From assembly GCA_029379385.1 (NCBI GenBank), contig CM055617.1, forward strand, positions 5,642,001 through 5,706,000: DNA of 64,000 nt, given 5' to 3'. Below, piece after piece: positions 1-11,737 of the stretch. Positions within the stretch are counted from its first letter, which is position 1. Each line of letters starts with the position of its first letter. Source of the DNA: Quillaja saponaria. Taxonomy: Eukaryota > Streptophyta > Magnoliopsida > Fabales > Quillajaceae. Both the position numbers and the translations under genes were made by a program. The notes under the pieces were generated by a model. That model ran no database searches, was not told the origin of the DNA, and worked only from the letters and a program-made list of their open reading frames with translations.

Positions 1-751
1 CAACCACATGGTCTGCAGAATATACCTGAACAACTTATTTTCTTTTCTCTTTGATCCTATTTCTATGGCTATGATGCTTTGTTACTATGTAATTCCCCAT
101 AATCAATATATATTGTATAGCTAATGACATCAACTTTTGTCACTTGGTAAAGAGGCATGAATACATCACTAATTTTGATAACTTACTAACAAAATATACA
201 ATATTTTGATAACTCATAATAGAGTAACATATGGCATGTTGTGAATTATTAATTCAATGACAATGACTTTCGTCAATACAATAAAAATTTTATATCTTGA
301 TTCATTACTAATAGATATAAGATATTATATATTTAAGTTTTGTTTTCTATCTTGAATCATTGTTTGTTAATCAATTAAAAATCCAATAAATACATCTTGT
401 ACAGGTGTTATTTAAGTTTCTAATCTGAAAATGCTAGCCCAGTTATTATCCTAATACCTAGAACCCAAAGGCTATCCTCTCATATTTTTTTTGGGGGAAA
501 AAAACAAAATTTAAGAACTTCCATTAATTTTGTAACCCAAAAAATAAAGTTGACAACTTCCATTGATTTTGTAATTAATGATTTTTAGTTTTCCCAGTGA
601 TGTAAGGCCTGCTCAAGAACTGTCATCTGCTTCATTATTTTTCTACCAAACACTATTGCACTTGCACATGCTCTGCTACATCATCATATGACCTCCTCTA
701 TGACCCTACCTTACTCCAACTAGTCTATTACAAGCTCTGCAAATTACACAC
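1..751. other. Left-edge intergenic sequence
   Basis: AT-rich sequence with no open frame I can support. The last 100 bases become pyrimidine-richer and lead into the TATA box of the next gene, so the right part is probably its promoter. Confidence 0.6.
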
Positions 752-759
752 TATAAATA
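752..759 (+). promoter_or_regulatory. TATA box of the small basic protein gene
   Basis: TATAAATA lies 108 bases before the ATG at 860. A CT-rich leader (tctctctctcaag) lies between them. A start site near 785 would give a 5' UTR of about 75 bases. The transcription start is inferred. Confidence 0.6.
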
Positions 760-859
760 TGACTTTCAGCTTGTATTACTTGCAACCAACCTCTCCTAAC
801 TAGCTTCTTTCTTTGTCTCTCTCTCAAGTAGTGTCTTCAACTCATTAACTAGAGGAAAA

Positions 860-1192
860 ATGTCTCTGGCTAAGAGGCCATATGCATATTCAAAGATGGA
901 CATGGAAGACCCAGAAGAGAAAATTCACAGGAGAGCACAGTTCTTGATCTACAAAGTATTGGAGCAAGCAGATTCAAGAAGAAAACCATCATACTTAGGA
1001 TTTAAAGTTTCTAAGCTGAAGGTTAAGATTGGGAAGAGATTAAAGAGGTTGAGGAAAAGAATGTTGTCAGGTATTTCCGAAGCTAGAGTTGTTGTTTATA
1101 AACAAGTTATTAGTCAGTTAAAAACATGGAAGAAATTGTTTGGCCATGGAGAAACCATTATCAGCCAGCTTCCTCCTTTGTTCATCAAATGA
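860..1192 (+). CDS. Small basic plant protein, function unknown
   Basis: A complete single-exon frame of 110 residues starting at an ATG in an A-rich context (gaggaaaaATG), behind a clear TATA box and CT-rich leader, so it looks like a real gene. The protein is very basic. A helix-prone block at about residues 22-70 starts IHRRAQFLIYKVLEQADSRR and continues with repeated K/R pairs (KLKVKIGKRLKRLRKR). There is no signal peptide or convincing membrane span. It resembles from memory a small plant family of about 110 residues that includes At1g05575 and At2g31945, which has no established biochemical role; I am not certain of this match. No function is claimed. A possible polyadenylation region with AT-rich signals follows at about 1225-1275. 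Confidence 0.7.
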   Translation: MSLAKRPYAYSKMDMEDPEEKIHRRAQFLIYKVLEQADSRRKPSYLGFKVSKLKVKIGKRLKRLRKRMLSGISEARVVVYKQVISQLKTWKKLFGHGETIISQLPPLFIK

Positions 1193-2542
1193 TTTGTTTG
1201 TGGGGGAATTGGAATGGTGTTTCTCATAATATATACCATGTAATAACATCTTTTTTCCCTCTAAAGGAATGAAAATTCAGATCTCTCATGCTAAGTTTAG
1301 TATTGTGCTTCAAGCTTGATTGAGCTTTATCATTTGCCAATGCTTTTTTCATTTTTGTAACTAGAATTTTTGGCCTTTCAAGGTTAAGTACTCAAGCACC
1401 AAATCTGAAGTGACAAGGACAGAATATATATGGTCAATAAGGTTATATACTTATATTGCAGCAATGAAAATAACTCTGTTATTTTGTTTAGTCAGAGCAT
1501 TTACTAAGGTTTTCGTGTTTATTTATACCAGCATGGATGCTTTCAGAACAATTTGATTGCTTTGATTTGCACTAGCCCAGGGCAACACATGAATGGTCTG
1601 CAAGTAAACCACTTAGCATTTTGGTTCCCTTTTTAATGAAAAATATCAAACTAGGGACTGGGATGAAACTTTCTACCTTTAATGGCAATCAATAACCATT
1701 CAGTAAAAAAAATGGAATAAGGGTTTGTGTTTATGTCTCTGTTTTCTGTCAATGGGAAATAAGCACAAACACATGGAGTGCAAAGATAGTGATGTCCATA
1801 ACGTGGCTTCAACTCTGTCTTACTTTTGCCAGGATTCATACTTTGGTGCTGAGTTTGTTGAAAGTTGAAACCCATAAATGGAAAATACAATTACTTTTCT
1901 TGGTGAAGGAGTCAACTCTTCCAACACTCACTACAAAATTTCCCCATCATACCGTACTGTCTTCTCTGTCATGCCTCCATTATATATTCTTTCTGATTGT
2001 AGTGAGTGAATGCATGGAAGAAATTTCTGCGTACACATACGATTTTTTTGATAAATAAGGATTGTTTTTCAATAATTCAATTCAATTCGAATGACTTCTG
2101 TAAAAGTATGTACCAATAAATGAATGATTCAAGCACTTTATTAATTATTAACATATTAAACTATGTCATCTTGCATTGACATTAAGGATAATTTATATAC
2201 TGAAATACCAAATATTTTGAAATATAACTTACAATTTTTTATAGTGATTTGATAAGAAAAAACACACAATTAAACAAGAACAAAGTAATCCTTGAGATGT
2301 AATGTTGTTGTATTTACTTTACTTTCCAAAATATATTGGTATTTATGGTATTGTTGTAAAATGATATTTGATATATAAATATCTCATAGAAATTGATTTG
2401 TGAGATTCTTGATTGTCATTTAATGTCTAAATAAGAAATATTCATGTTATGAGATGTTGATATTTAGAAACTGACATTTGAGATAGCCAAAAAAACATCT
2501 AATCATCAACATTGTATTTGGAATCAAATCAAACGAACTTAC
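1193..2542. other. Intergenic, no gene seen
   Basis: AT-rich. Contains the 3' UTR of the small gene and then sequence without a supportable frame. Short overlapping open frames around 1650-2060 on both strands lack any recognisable motif or promoter and look like chance. Confidence 0.55.
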
Positions 2543-4169
2543 CAGATAAAACGGGTTGGATCCCATTGAGTACGACCATGACAGCTAAAAAAAGGAGCAA
2601 GTTCTGAGACAGCATCAGAAACTTTTGTATAGAAATAGTGACAAACCTTGCAACTGCATTGAAACCAACTGCGGTCATGAACGTCATGTTGCATTCAAAA
2701 TAAGAACTTTATGTTGAATCTCTCACTACAAATCCTTTTGAGATTATGCACATATATAATGATTTGGTGCATTCTTTAAGAGACGTGATAAAATTCTTAT
2801 TCACTTTTCATTTTCACATCTAAGCAAAGCTACTATTGAGGATGGCATTGATAAAGTTCAGCAAGAAAACTCAGCTACAAAAAGTATACATTCATATAGA
2901 TAATTAGACTAAAAACCTGACTGTTTGTTGGGAAACTACTTGGCTGGACCACAAAGCAATGAAATGTGTGTTTCCCAATTGACCTAGGATTGGTGACAGG
3001 GGAATAAAGGAGCAGCTAAGACTAAGATGGCACTGATCAGCAAGAACCATTATATGACTACTATAAGTCTATAACTATGATTAATGCATGCTTTAGTACC
3101 AAAAGATAAAAATATTCTTATGGTATATTTTAAATCACTAAAACCCAGAAGCATAAAATTAGTAAGAATTGTCAATGAGAGTCATGGCTTAATTCTATGT
3201 TACCAGACAGAGAGAGCATCCAAAGCAATTTCAGCATTTTTGAGCAAATCAGCAATCAAAACCAATATCTGATAGTACCAAGCAGCATCACAGCTGATGC
3301 CACTGAGAGTTTCAAAAAATCCTAGAGCCCAGAAAAAGCCTGCAAACTAAAACCAGTCCATGTGTGTTTGCACCTGTCACTTACCAATACGTACACAAAC
3401 TGTGCCACTACTACAATCCACCATGACAAGCTCAAAATCAAAGATGCACTTAATAACCCCAAACCAAACTTGTATACAACAAGCCAAGTAAGCAATAGGT
3501 GCAACTCAAGTGTGGAAGCAGATATATATGCACTTGGGGCAACAATGCTCTGTGCTTGGAGAACTTTTGTATTGGGAAATTAGCAGCATAGGCAAAGATT
3601 TGAGTAACGAGACCATAGACAAAGACTACAGCTGCTGATGCAATTGAGGTTGATTCTCCTAGTAAGATCAGAAATTGCTTGGAAAATATATAAAACATGG
3701 TAAGAGAATCATTGATCTTTGGAGATATATGCTTAACATTTCGTACTTATGTGCTCCATAAGCTTGCCCACATAGTGTTTCGATATCACTTCCCATTCCA
3801 AGCTGCAAGGAAGACACCGAGTTGTCAAAGAATCAATCTACCCAAAAGCTTATTCCTAAGTAAAGTTCGATAAATACTTTTAAATATTATATTACCAAAA
3901 AGTAAAGCAAGTTTGATTTCCATGGGACGAAAGGCAAAGACTTGGATACCGGTGTTGCCAAGATTTGCTGCAGCAAGCTCAAGATTGCCAAGGTGACCAC
4001 AGAAGATTAATTTGGCTTGACATGGAAGTGAGGAAGTTAGCAAGTAAACAACTATTGCAGGGGCTGCAAGTCTAAAAAGGGTCTTCCATTCTACTCCTGT
4101 AGCTAACTAAATTCGATGCCAGTATGAGATCTCAGTGTTGGTTAGTATGTCTTGTAGAGTAGAGCTCAT
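2543..4169 (-). pseudogene. MATE/DTX multidrug efflux transporter pseudogene
   Basis: Reading the minus strand from an ATG at 4169, the segments follow plant DTX-type MATE transporters in order: an N-terminal MSSTLQDILTNTEISY-like start, then an in-frame stop at about residue 21 (TAG, about 4107-4109). Next comes [20 protein letters not shown], then [20 protein letters not shown] (about 4010-3945). A spliced exon reads [20 protein letters not shown] behind a ttccttgcag acceptor (about 3805-3745). Then follow [54 protein letters not shown] and [16 protein letters not shown]. Frameshifts are needed near 3690 and 3560, and another stop follows FSGL. A distant piece, LNGIQPVLSG, ends at a good donor (GTAAGT) at 2542. 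The final exon or exons were not found below it. Multiple stops, frame changes and a missing C-terminus make it non-functional as a 12-helix antiporter. It is an old, decayed but still intron-containing copy, so it arose by DNA duplication and not by retroposition. Confidence 0.85.
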
Positions 4170-4753
4170 CACTAGTGTTGCTGCTGAATATTGTTTGGGT
4201 TGTAACTTGTAAAAGGTGTTTTTGTTGTTGAATTTCACTCAAAACAGAATCCATGGTTTGTATAGTTTTTTTTTTTTTTTTTTTTGAGATAGAAGATATG
4301 ACTTATCTATTAAATAAAACTATCAGATATAATTTATAAAATATCGGGAGAACATGTTTCACTCAAATACACTTAACATAATTTGAAAAAGAGAATCGTG
4401 CTAAATAATGGGCTATTTTGTTGCCGGTTCTTTCAATATGTGTCAGCTGAATAAAATATTTCATGCACTTTCGGTTTTTAAGAAAATATTATGTATTCAA
4501 TTATTTATTAAATAATTATCAGTTATAAACATCTAGTCTTATCTTTATTTTATTAATTTTTCATATACATGAAAAATAAAATTTGAAGAAAACTTTGTTA
4601 TTTTATTTATTTATCATAATTACTAATTTTGAATCTACTTTAAATTAGTGTTTTTTTTTTTTTTAATTGATGAAGAGATGCATGTATTTAAGATTTTTAA
4701 AAGACTTGAATGAATAAAAGAGTAAATTTTATTTTGAGCTAAGATAATTTAAT
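4170..4753. other. Intergenic, AT-rich with homopolymer tracts
   Basis: No gene. Contains a T tract of about 20 bases at 4266-4285 and a second at about 4650-4663. Confidence 0.6.
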
Positions 4754-4783
4754 TGGGCCTTATCTTTCAAGAATTTCTGGGCT
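4754..4783 (+). promoter_or_regulatory. Site II-like elements upstream of the THG1 copy
   Basis: TGGGCC at 4754-4759 and TGGGCT at 4778-4783 match the plant Site II (TGGGCY) element, which TCP factors bind and which is common in housekeeping and RNA-processing gene promoters. They sit about 290-310 bases before the ATG at 5067, with no clear TATA box. Use as a promoter is inferred. Confidence 0.4.
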
Positions 4784-5066
4784 TTAGGCTGACCCCACCC
4801 AAAACAGAAAGTATAAGGGAAAAAAAAAAAAAAAAAAAGCATGAAACCCTCTTCATCATCTTCTTACGCGCAGAACCAAGATCTGCCGCCTGAGAAGAGA
4901 CTAACTTCAAAATTCTCAGGCCGAAAAACATACTGAAGCTGTGTGCAGAAGCCGGCACGACTGTTGATCTGTACCAAGCCGTACCGAAAAATAAAATCTG
5001 GGCGTTGACCCGTGCTTCATAGGTGCACGCCAATTGTTGTGTAAGAAGAGCACTTCTTTCCTGACC

Positions 5067-6632
5067 ATGGCAAACAGCAAGTACGAGTACGTGAAGTCAT
5101 TCGAAGTTGAAGACGAGGTAATGTTCCCGAATTTGATAGTAGTTCGGATTGATGGTCGTCACTTTCGAAGGTTCTCTGAAGTTCATGAATTTGTGAAACC
5201 CAACGATGAGAAAGCTTTGAACTTGATGAATTTTTGTGCAATGGTTATGTTAGAAGAGTACCCAGATATTGTATTTGCATATGGGTTTAGTGATGAATTC
5301 AGTTTTGTTTTCAAGAAGACGTCCAAGATCTACCAGAGACGTGCAAGCAAAGTGTTATCCATCATTGTGTCTTTCTTCACATCCTTATATATAAGTAAAT
5401 GGAGAGAGTTCTTCCCACGAAGGGATTTGAAGTATTGCCCTTCATTCCATGCTCAGGTAATAAGCTGTGCATCCATTGAAGTTCTTCAAGCATATCTTCT
5501 GTGGAGACAGAATGTCTGTCATATTAATAACCAATATGATGAATGCTATTGGCGTCTGGTCAAACGTGGAATGACTGGAATGGAAGCACAAGCTTATCTA
5601 GCTGCCGAAAAACGTGACAAAAATGATGTTCTTTTTGATGAGTTCAGTTTCAACTACAATATACTCGAAGACATATTCCGTCAAGGGTCATGTGTTTTCA
5701 AAGCAGAGGTAGAAGATATAGTGAAGTATAATGAGGAAGGTCCTGTTAAAAGGCTTAGGAGAAAAACAAAAATAGTTCATTCAAAGAAAATAGCTAGTAA
5801 GAGCTTTTGGAAAGAGCACCCGATTCTTTTGAAGGAGCTGGGTAGTTTTGTGGAGGAGATTGACAAGGTGAAGCCAGAGTACTATATAAGGTCCTTTGAG
5901 TTTGAGAATAAGTTGATGCCATCTACATGGATTATAATTAGAATTGATGGTTGTCACTTCCACAGATTCTCTGAGTTACATGAATTTGAGAAACCAAATG
6001 ATGAGCGAGCTCTGAACTTGATGAATTCATGTGCAATGGCTGTATTAGAAGAGTTTCAAGATATGGTATTCTCTTATGGAGTTAGTGATGAGTATAGCTT
6101 TGTTCTGAGAAAGAACTCTTACCTTTATCAAAGGAGAGCCAGTGAAATTGTTTCTTCTGTGGTATCATTCTTCACTTCAATGTACGTAATGAGATGGAAA
6201 GATTTCTTCCAGGAGAAAGTATTAAAATACCCTCCTTCTTTTGATGGGCGTGCAGTATGCTATCCATCATCTGAGATTCTCCGAGACTATCTTTCATGGA
6301 GACAAGTCGATTGTCACATTAACAATCAGTACAACTCTTGTTTTTGGAAGCTTGTTACATCTGGAAAAAACAAAAGGGAAGCTCAACATGAAATGAAGGG
6401 TGCTCAACTTCAAAAGAAACTTGAGGAATTGGGGATTGAGTACGATAAAATACTAGCCATGTTCCGCCATGGTTCCTCCATTTTCTGGGACAAGGAAGAC
6501 AGTATTGTAGAGCATCACCAGAATGGAAATTTGTCTGATAGCCATATGAAGAAAATCATGTTAGAGAATTGTGATATCATTGGACCAAAATTTTGGTTAG
6601 AACACTCAAGCATCCTAGATGAGAAGCAATAG
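5067..6632 (+). CDS. THG1: tRNA-His guanylyltransferase, two-domain, intronless
   Basis: The enzyme adds the G-1 nucleotide to the 5' end of tRNA-His, which histidyl-tRNA synthetase needs. The start at 5067 (gaccATGg, strong context) gives 521 residues beginning MANSKYEYVKSFE, as in the family; an upstream in-frame start is not needed. Two tandem Thg1 domains are present, as in other plant THG1/ICARUS1 proteins. Domain 1 (about 1-255) has RIDGRHFRRF with D29, SDEFSF with D76/E77, and the HINN motif at H152. Domain 2 (about 280-521) has RIDGCHFHRF with D294, SDEYSF with D341/E342, and HINNQY. The metal-binding carboxylates are thus present in both halves. What is odd is that the whole frame is one exon, whereas plant THG1 genes as I know them are split into many exons. 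This suggests a retrocopy with an intact frame. I could not find a clear poly(A) tract or flanking target-site duplication, so age and expression are open. Confidence 0.88.
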   Translation: MANSKYEYVKSFEVEDEVMFPNLIVVRIDGRHFRRFSEVHEFVKPNDEKALNLMNFCAMVMLEEYPDIVFAYGFSDEFSFVFKKTSKIYQRRASKVLSIIVSFFTSLYISKWREFFPRRDLKYCPSFHAQVISCASIEVLQAYLLWRQNVCHINNQYDECYWRLVKRGMTGMEAQAYLAAEKRDKNDVLFDEFSFNYNILEDIFRQGSCVFKAEVEDIVKYNEEGPVKRLRRKTKIVHSKKIASKSFWKEHPILLKELGSFVEEIDKVKPEYYIRSFEFENKLMPSTWIIIRIDGCHFHRFSELHEFEKPNDERALNLMNSCAMAVLEEFQDMVFSYGVSDEYSFVLRKNSYLYQRRASEIVSSVVSFFTSMYVMRWKDFFQEKVLKYPPSFDGRAVCYPSSEILRDYLSWRQVDCHINNQYNSCFWKLVTSGKNKREAQHEMKGAQLQKKLEELGIEYDKILAMFRHGSSIFWDKEDSIVEHHQNGNLSDSHMKKIMLENCDIIGPKFWLEHSSILDEKQ

Positions 6633-7568
6633 ATGCTGCAAACTTTTTGGGATCTATTGCTAGTTTGCTACTAATTGAAAAGTGTATTTAGGTTAAATTC
6701 TGCATTTCCTTCTATATTTTACTTTGTAATTGATGTTTGTTCCTTGGAGGAAGGAGAAACCTACTCATTTTGCTCTGAGATTGGAACTAAACTTTATAAT
6801 CTTCTTACCTTGTAGAATAACTGCAATCCAACTACAAAGAACATTTTGTCACCACCATGAGAGATACTACAAAAGCTTCTTCAACTGCAATCCAAGTTTA
6901 CTTGTCAATCTCGATGTTCATAATTAATTATAACCTAGGCTGTCCTAAATTTCTTTTAAAAAAATTATATTACTCAAGCAAACAAGAATCATCAATCAAT
7001 CAGATCACCAACCCGGATTAGGATTCACCTCTGATGAGACACTCTCCCCAATGAAACAATTTTCTACTACTGAAAGGGATCAGACTGGGTTGACAATAAA
7101 CCTTTCTTTGGCATAACTCTCACCCAGTAAGGATTAAAAAGGTTGCATTATTCAAGGAAAAGCTTCTCAAATTCATAAGAGCATCATGAGAACTAGGGAG
7201 AAAGCAAAAATGAGAAAAATCATCACATTCATTGTAACGGCCTGTAGAAAATGGAAGAATTCAAACATTCAGAACCAAAAAATAAAATCATAGGAGAAAG
7301 CTATGAATGCATAAATATGGATCATGTGACTATTACTTGCTTGAACCACCTTGACAACATACTAACGAAAGGACAAAAAAGATTTTAGTCAATCAAGATT
7401 TACTCCTACTAATTCAGTAATCAAGCTTTTTCGTAATTTAGTCTAGTTTGTTTTCTTCAAGGATACTGATACTTCATAAATCAAAAGACATATCAGGGGA
7501 TCAAATATGATAGCATAGAACATTTTAGTAAACATCTTTTTTAGGGTGAACACACATGAGGACTTCAC
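6633..7568. other. 3' flank and intergenic
   Basis: Probable 3' UTR of the THG1 copy, then AT-rich sequence without a supportable frame. An A run at about 6957-6964 is too short and mixed to call a retroposition tail. Confidence 0.5.
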
Positions 7569-9576
7569 TTATGTGATAACTAGCATTGTGAAATAGAAAG
7601 GGAAGAAAAAGGGGGAAAAAATAACAAGGTTTTTTTTTACAATTTTGGCCTGATGCTGCTGCAGGCAGAGCAGGAATATTGATAGCTGCAGATCCAATGG
7701 CGTATAGTTATTGCATGATGAAGATGCCACTTGAGATGTAGAGGGCCATGGAGCTACAATGTTGTCATTCATATCAAAAAGGAAACTGATCCCTGAAGTC
7801 CTGTCAAATGTTGCATCTGAGGGCAAACTTGGTAATAGACAACCAGCCTCTGTTTAGGAAAAGATGAAGCAAGTCTTATTGGATACGTATTAAAGGGAAA
7901 GTTATTGTCATGCAGTTAACATGGAGACCGCTTAGGGGATACAAAGAGTTCTGATTTAGGCTTTTAAAAGGAATATCATTTTTTAATAGAACTTGCATTA
8001 GTCCATTCTAGAGTATAAACAAATTACATGTTACCTTGATTAACAGCTGAAGCATTAGAATTGTCAATCCCCAGAACATGTTGAAATAGTCACTTAGTAG
8101 AAAAGTCATGCATTAGAATCAGGTATTAGTATGGCCATTCAAAAATTCTTCCTTATTTAAGCTGAATAGAGAAGCCACACTAACCTTGGGGAGAGAAATC
8201 CTCATGGCTTATATGACAAAGACTATAAACGTGGTGAGTAATATTTGTTTGCCAATTTTGCAGCACAATCCAAAGCTTGCAAATTTGTTATGAAGCTATG
8301 CCTTTGCAAGTGACACACATAGATTTCCATGGCATTACAGCAGGTTGTGTTTTTACTTATCCCATTCACACAACCCTTGGCAATGTTGCCTCACATCAGG
8401 GAAAACCAATGGCAAAATTGATGGAGAAAACAAATGAGAAAATTAGAATAGAATATGGACACGAAAGCTGATACTCTCACACCAGAAGTAGAACTGAATA
8501 CATTTAGCATAAGAAAAAACAAGAACCAATAAATGAGAACAGCTAAAACCTAACAGCAATAATTAACGTCCGTCCATTTCATATGTACGAGGTAAGTTAG
8601 TGATTCAATTATTTTTCTCATCCAGAACTAGTGAACTACACAGAATCAGACTACCAAAGAATATAATACAAATAATAATTCTTTATTCAGAAGTGTAAAT
8701 TTTTTGAATGCTAAGGAAAGGGAGATACAAAATAAAAGTAAAGACTAAAATAGTAAGATATGAATAGTAGATAAGGCAAAATGTGATGCATAGTTCAAAA
8801 TTCAATATAGAACCTAAAAGAAACTTTAACTGAACTAAACTTGCCTAAAATGAAGGCTTTCAATCACAGATTTGAAGTTTTCATCACCCCAACACATAAA
8901 TTGCAAGCAAATGTGAAGCAGGTCCCCAACTTAATAACATAACAGATTGGAGAAAGGAACCAGTAATGGCCAAAGGGTAACGAGATACTGTATCTTCAAC
9001 CCATGGACCCAGCTATATCAAGAAATGCTTAAAGACAAAGTCAAAAATTATGAAGATTCCACTGTTCTAGAGGAGCATCAACAGCCAATTATTTCGTAAG
9101 TTCAATACTGATTATAGTACATGCTCAGGTGCACCCAACCAATTGATGATTACCCCATACCAATTTCAAATTTTAATTTTGCCTAAACTTATGTCACGTC
9201 TTCCAGTCCCAATGACAGAGCATAGTGATTGTCAATAGTTAAAATTAACCTTTTTGCTGGCAACAATAGCAAAAAGGATGTAGTAACTATGTTTCAAAAT
9301 ATTGAGGAGCTTGACGCGCACACCAATTCTCAAATTCCAGTAACTTCTTAATCAACCCAGGTCTATCTAAGATACAAAACCCTCTTGCATTTCAGTTAAA
9401 ATCACCAGCTTAACAATGAACCACTAATCGAAGAAATTAAACAAAACCCAGCTGAAGAATTAGCAATTAAGCATTGAATACTCACATAGGGGGTACTACA
9501 GAAACACTTGCAGGAGAATTATATTGACAGTGAGCTTGAAAGTTACCCTTTTTTTCATTCCTCGCCTTTAGTATAC
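7569..9576 (-). other. Exon-like pieces of an unrecognised gene or pseudogene
   Basis: Four minus-strand segments look like exons. A, 9576-9486: acceptor tttag, 30 open codons beginning ILKARNEKKGNFQ and ending SVSVVPP, donor GTGAGTAT, internally phase-consistent. B, about 8280-8185: ends SLCHISHEDFSPQ at donor GTTAGT. C, 8089-8035: LFQHVLGIDNSNASAVNQ, donor GTAACA. D, 7849-7569: acceptor taaacag, joins C in phase and reads EAGCLLPSLPSDATFDRTSG, continuing about 90 codons to a stop. C and D connect well. A to B and B to C do not connect in frame with the acceptors I can see, and a TGA precedes C. The composition (S, N, P, Q rich) resembles the tail of a transcription regulator, but I do not recognise the family. 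It could be a decaying gene, or a real one whose exons I have partly misread. Confidence 0.3.
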
Positions 9577-11706
9577 CTAAATAGAGAAACTTTCAAACAA
9601 TTAATGGAATGCTGCATCGGTAAGTAATAAGTATGTGAATGGAGAAGCCATGGCTTATTCTCAAACCCACCATTGCCTTTTCCCACTCTCTAGTTAGTAC
9701 ACCATGGTCCGTAAGTGTTTTTCACGCTGGGTGCAAGTCTTCAACACGAAAGAATGGTCAAAGTAAGTATATAAATGGCATGTAACAGTTGATAATTCAG
9801 ATAATAATGGCGGTCATTGGTTAGTAGCAAATGACCTTTTCTTCTTCATCGCTGAGTACAATGACAGTTATGACACTGTGAGCTTCATTTGCCTCTTACC
9901 TCAATTCTAACAGAAATTTTTTCCATTTTTGTAGTCTGGACCTGTAATTTTCTTTAGGCTTTGGGTTGGGAAGTTGTACTGGATCATAACGCAATAAATT
10001 GTGACTCTGTCCTTGAAAAACTAAGGCCTAGGCCCGAAGTAAAGTGCACATGTAGAAAAAGGCTAAATTAAAATTTGAACCCCTCTAGTTTCATCTAAAA
10101 TGCATCTTAGTCCCTCTAGTTTTATTTGGTCAATGTAATCTCTATAGTTTTTACAAAATTTCCTTGCAATCCCTCCTGTTTTAAAATTGAGAAGCATTGG
10201 CTGACAATCTATGTCACAATATCCTAAATTTACACTTTAGTTTATTTAATTTCTTATCATATTACATCGACTGACTATTTTTAACTTGCATACTCATAAT
10301 AAATAGTTTAATTATTTATTAAGTTATGCAGAATTATAATTATTTTTTTTGTATATATTCACGATAAATAGATTGATTTCTTGATGATCTATTCAAAACT
10401 TTAATTTTATTTTTTATTTTTATAAATTCTCTAGTACTTAGACAACTAATCATATGTTATATATCTGCAATAAATCATTAGAATATTTTATGTTTAAGTC
10501 ATAAAATTTTATGTTGATTTATGTAGTCTTATAAATATTAATCTTTACAAATGGACAATGATTAGGGCAAAAGATAACTCCATGTTATTGAAAATACTCA
10601 AGGTAAATTATATATATTCTCACGTTTATATATGTACCCACCATAATATTTATTTTTATTGTTGGCATCTTCATGTCTCACTTATTCATATGCCTTCCAT
10701 CATTCAAAAAGACGCGAAACTATTATCACAAATATGTTTCACAACACAACCATCTTGAAAAGACAGCTTGCCAACCCATATGTACAGTCCTTTTAAGATT
10801 TAACCCCTTCAACTATTTCAACAAATTCATATTTCATTGCTAACTGCAAGTTTAGTACTTTCTAGGCTACTCAAATTTAAAGATCTTTATATCCTCTTAT
10901 TTTTAATAGCTCATGGTATTGGTTACGAAATTTGGTCATTCATTCATAACTAATCCCTTTACTAATACTAGTAAGTGTCCACAAACCGACAACCCTTATC
11001 ATTACAGAGGTTATATGTCTCCTAGAATTTATTGTTTATTAGTACATAGAAACAGAAAGAAAAATATGAGGTTAAGTTGTTGTGTCTGTTTGAGATTTTT
11101 TTCATTTTTTATTTTGTATGTGTGAAACGTTTCATTTTATTTGAGGTTTACTTAATCTTTTCACTTTTAAAAAAAAGTTATCATATGCTATATTCAATTT
11201 ATACGGTAGTTTTTTAGATTTGAATTTTGAAATAACATAGTCATGATCGATGTGAACAATAAATATTTATATTATAAATTACTCGAGATATGCATTATAA
11301 GAGGACTACGATGATATCATGTGAGTGTGAAATTTATCAAAGAAAAATAATAGAATTTATTGTGTGAGCAGAAAAAATAAAAGGAGAATGCAAGTGAATG
11401 CTTTTGTTAAATCAAAATAAAGGAAAAAAAAACTCGATAATAAAAGTTTGTAAATGCGAAAAATATTGCTTTGCTGGTTGCTACCTAAATTAGACAACTC
11501 TGCAATTAATAGTAGAGCACCAAATTAAACACACAACAAGGAAAATGAAAAAGCCCAGAAATTAAAAAAAAATATATATATATAGAAAATTTGTGAAAAT
11601 ACAGTTTAACAACATTAATCTGATGCTTCACAAGTTCCAACATTAAAATTTGTAGTTATTTTGCTTCACAAAAATGTTCTTTCTTTTTTAGTATAGAAGT
11701 GAGTTT

Positions 11707-11737
<31 letters not shown>

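Noticed and set aside
4266..4285. Poly-T tract as the tail of a minus-strand retroposed copy
   Set aside because: The neighbouring minus-strand sequence is the 5' side of the intron-containing MATE pseudogene, so the tract is not at a retrocopy 3' end.
10060..10210. Dispersed 'agtccctctagtttt' repeat as a defined transposon
   Set aside because: Similar wording occurs near 38290-38420, but no terminal repeats or target duplications are visible, so no element type can be assigned.
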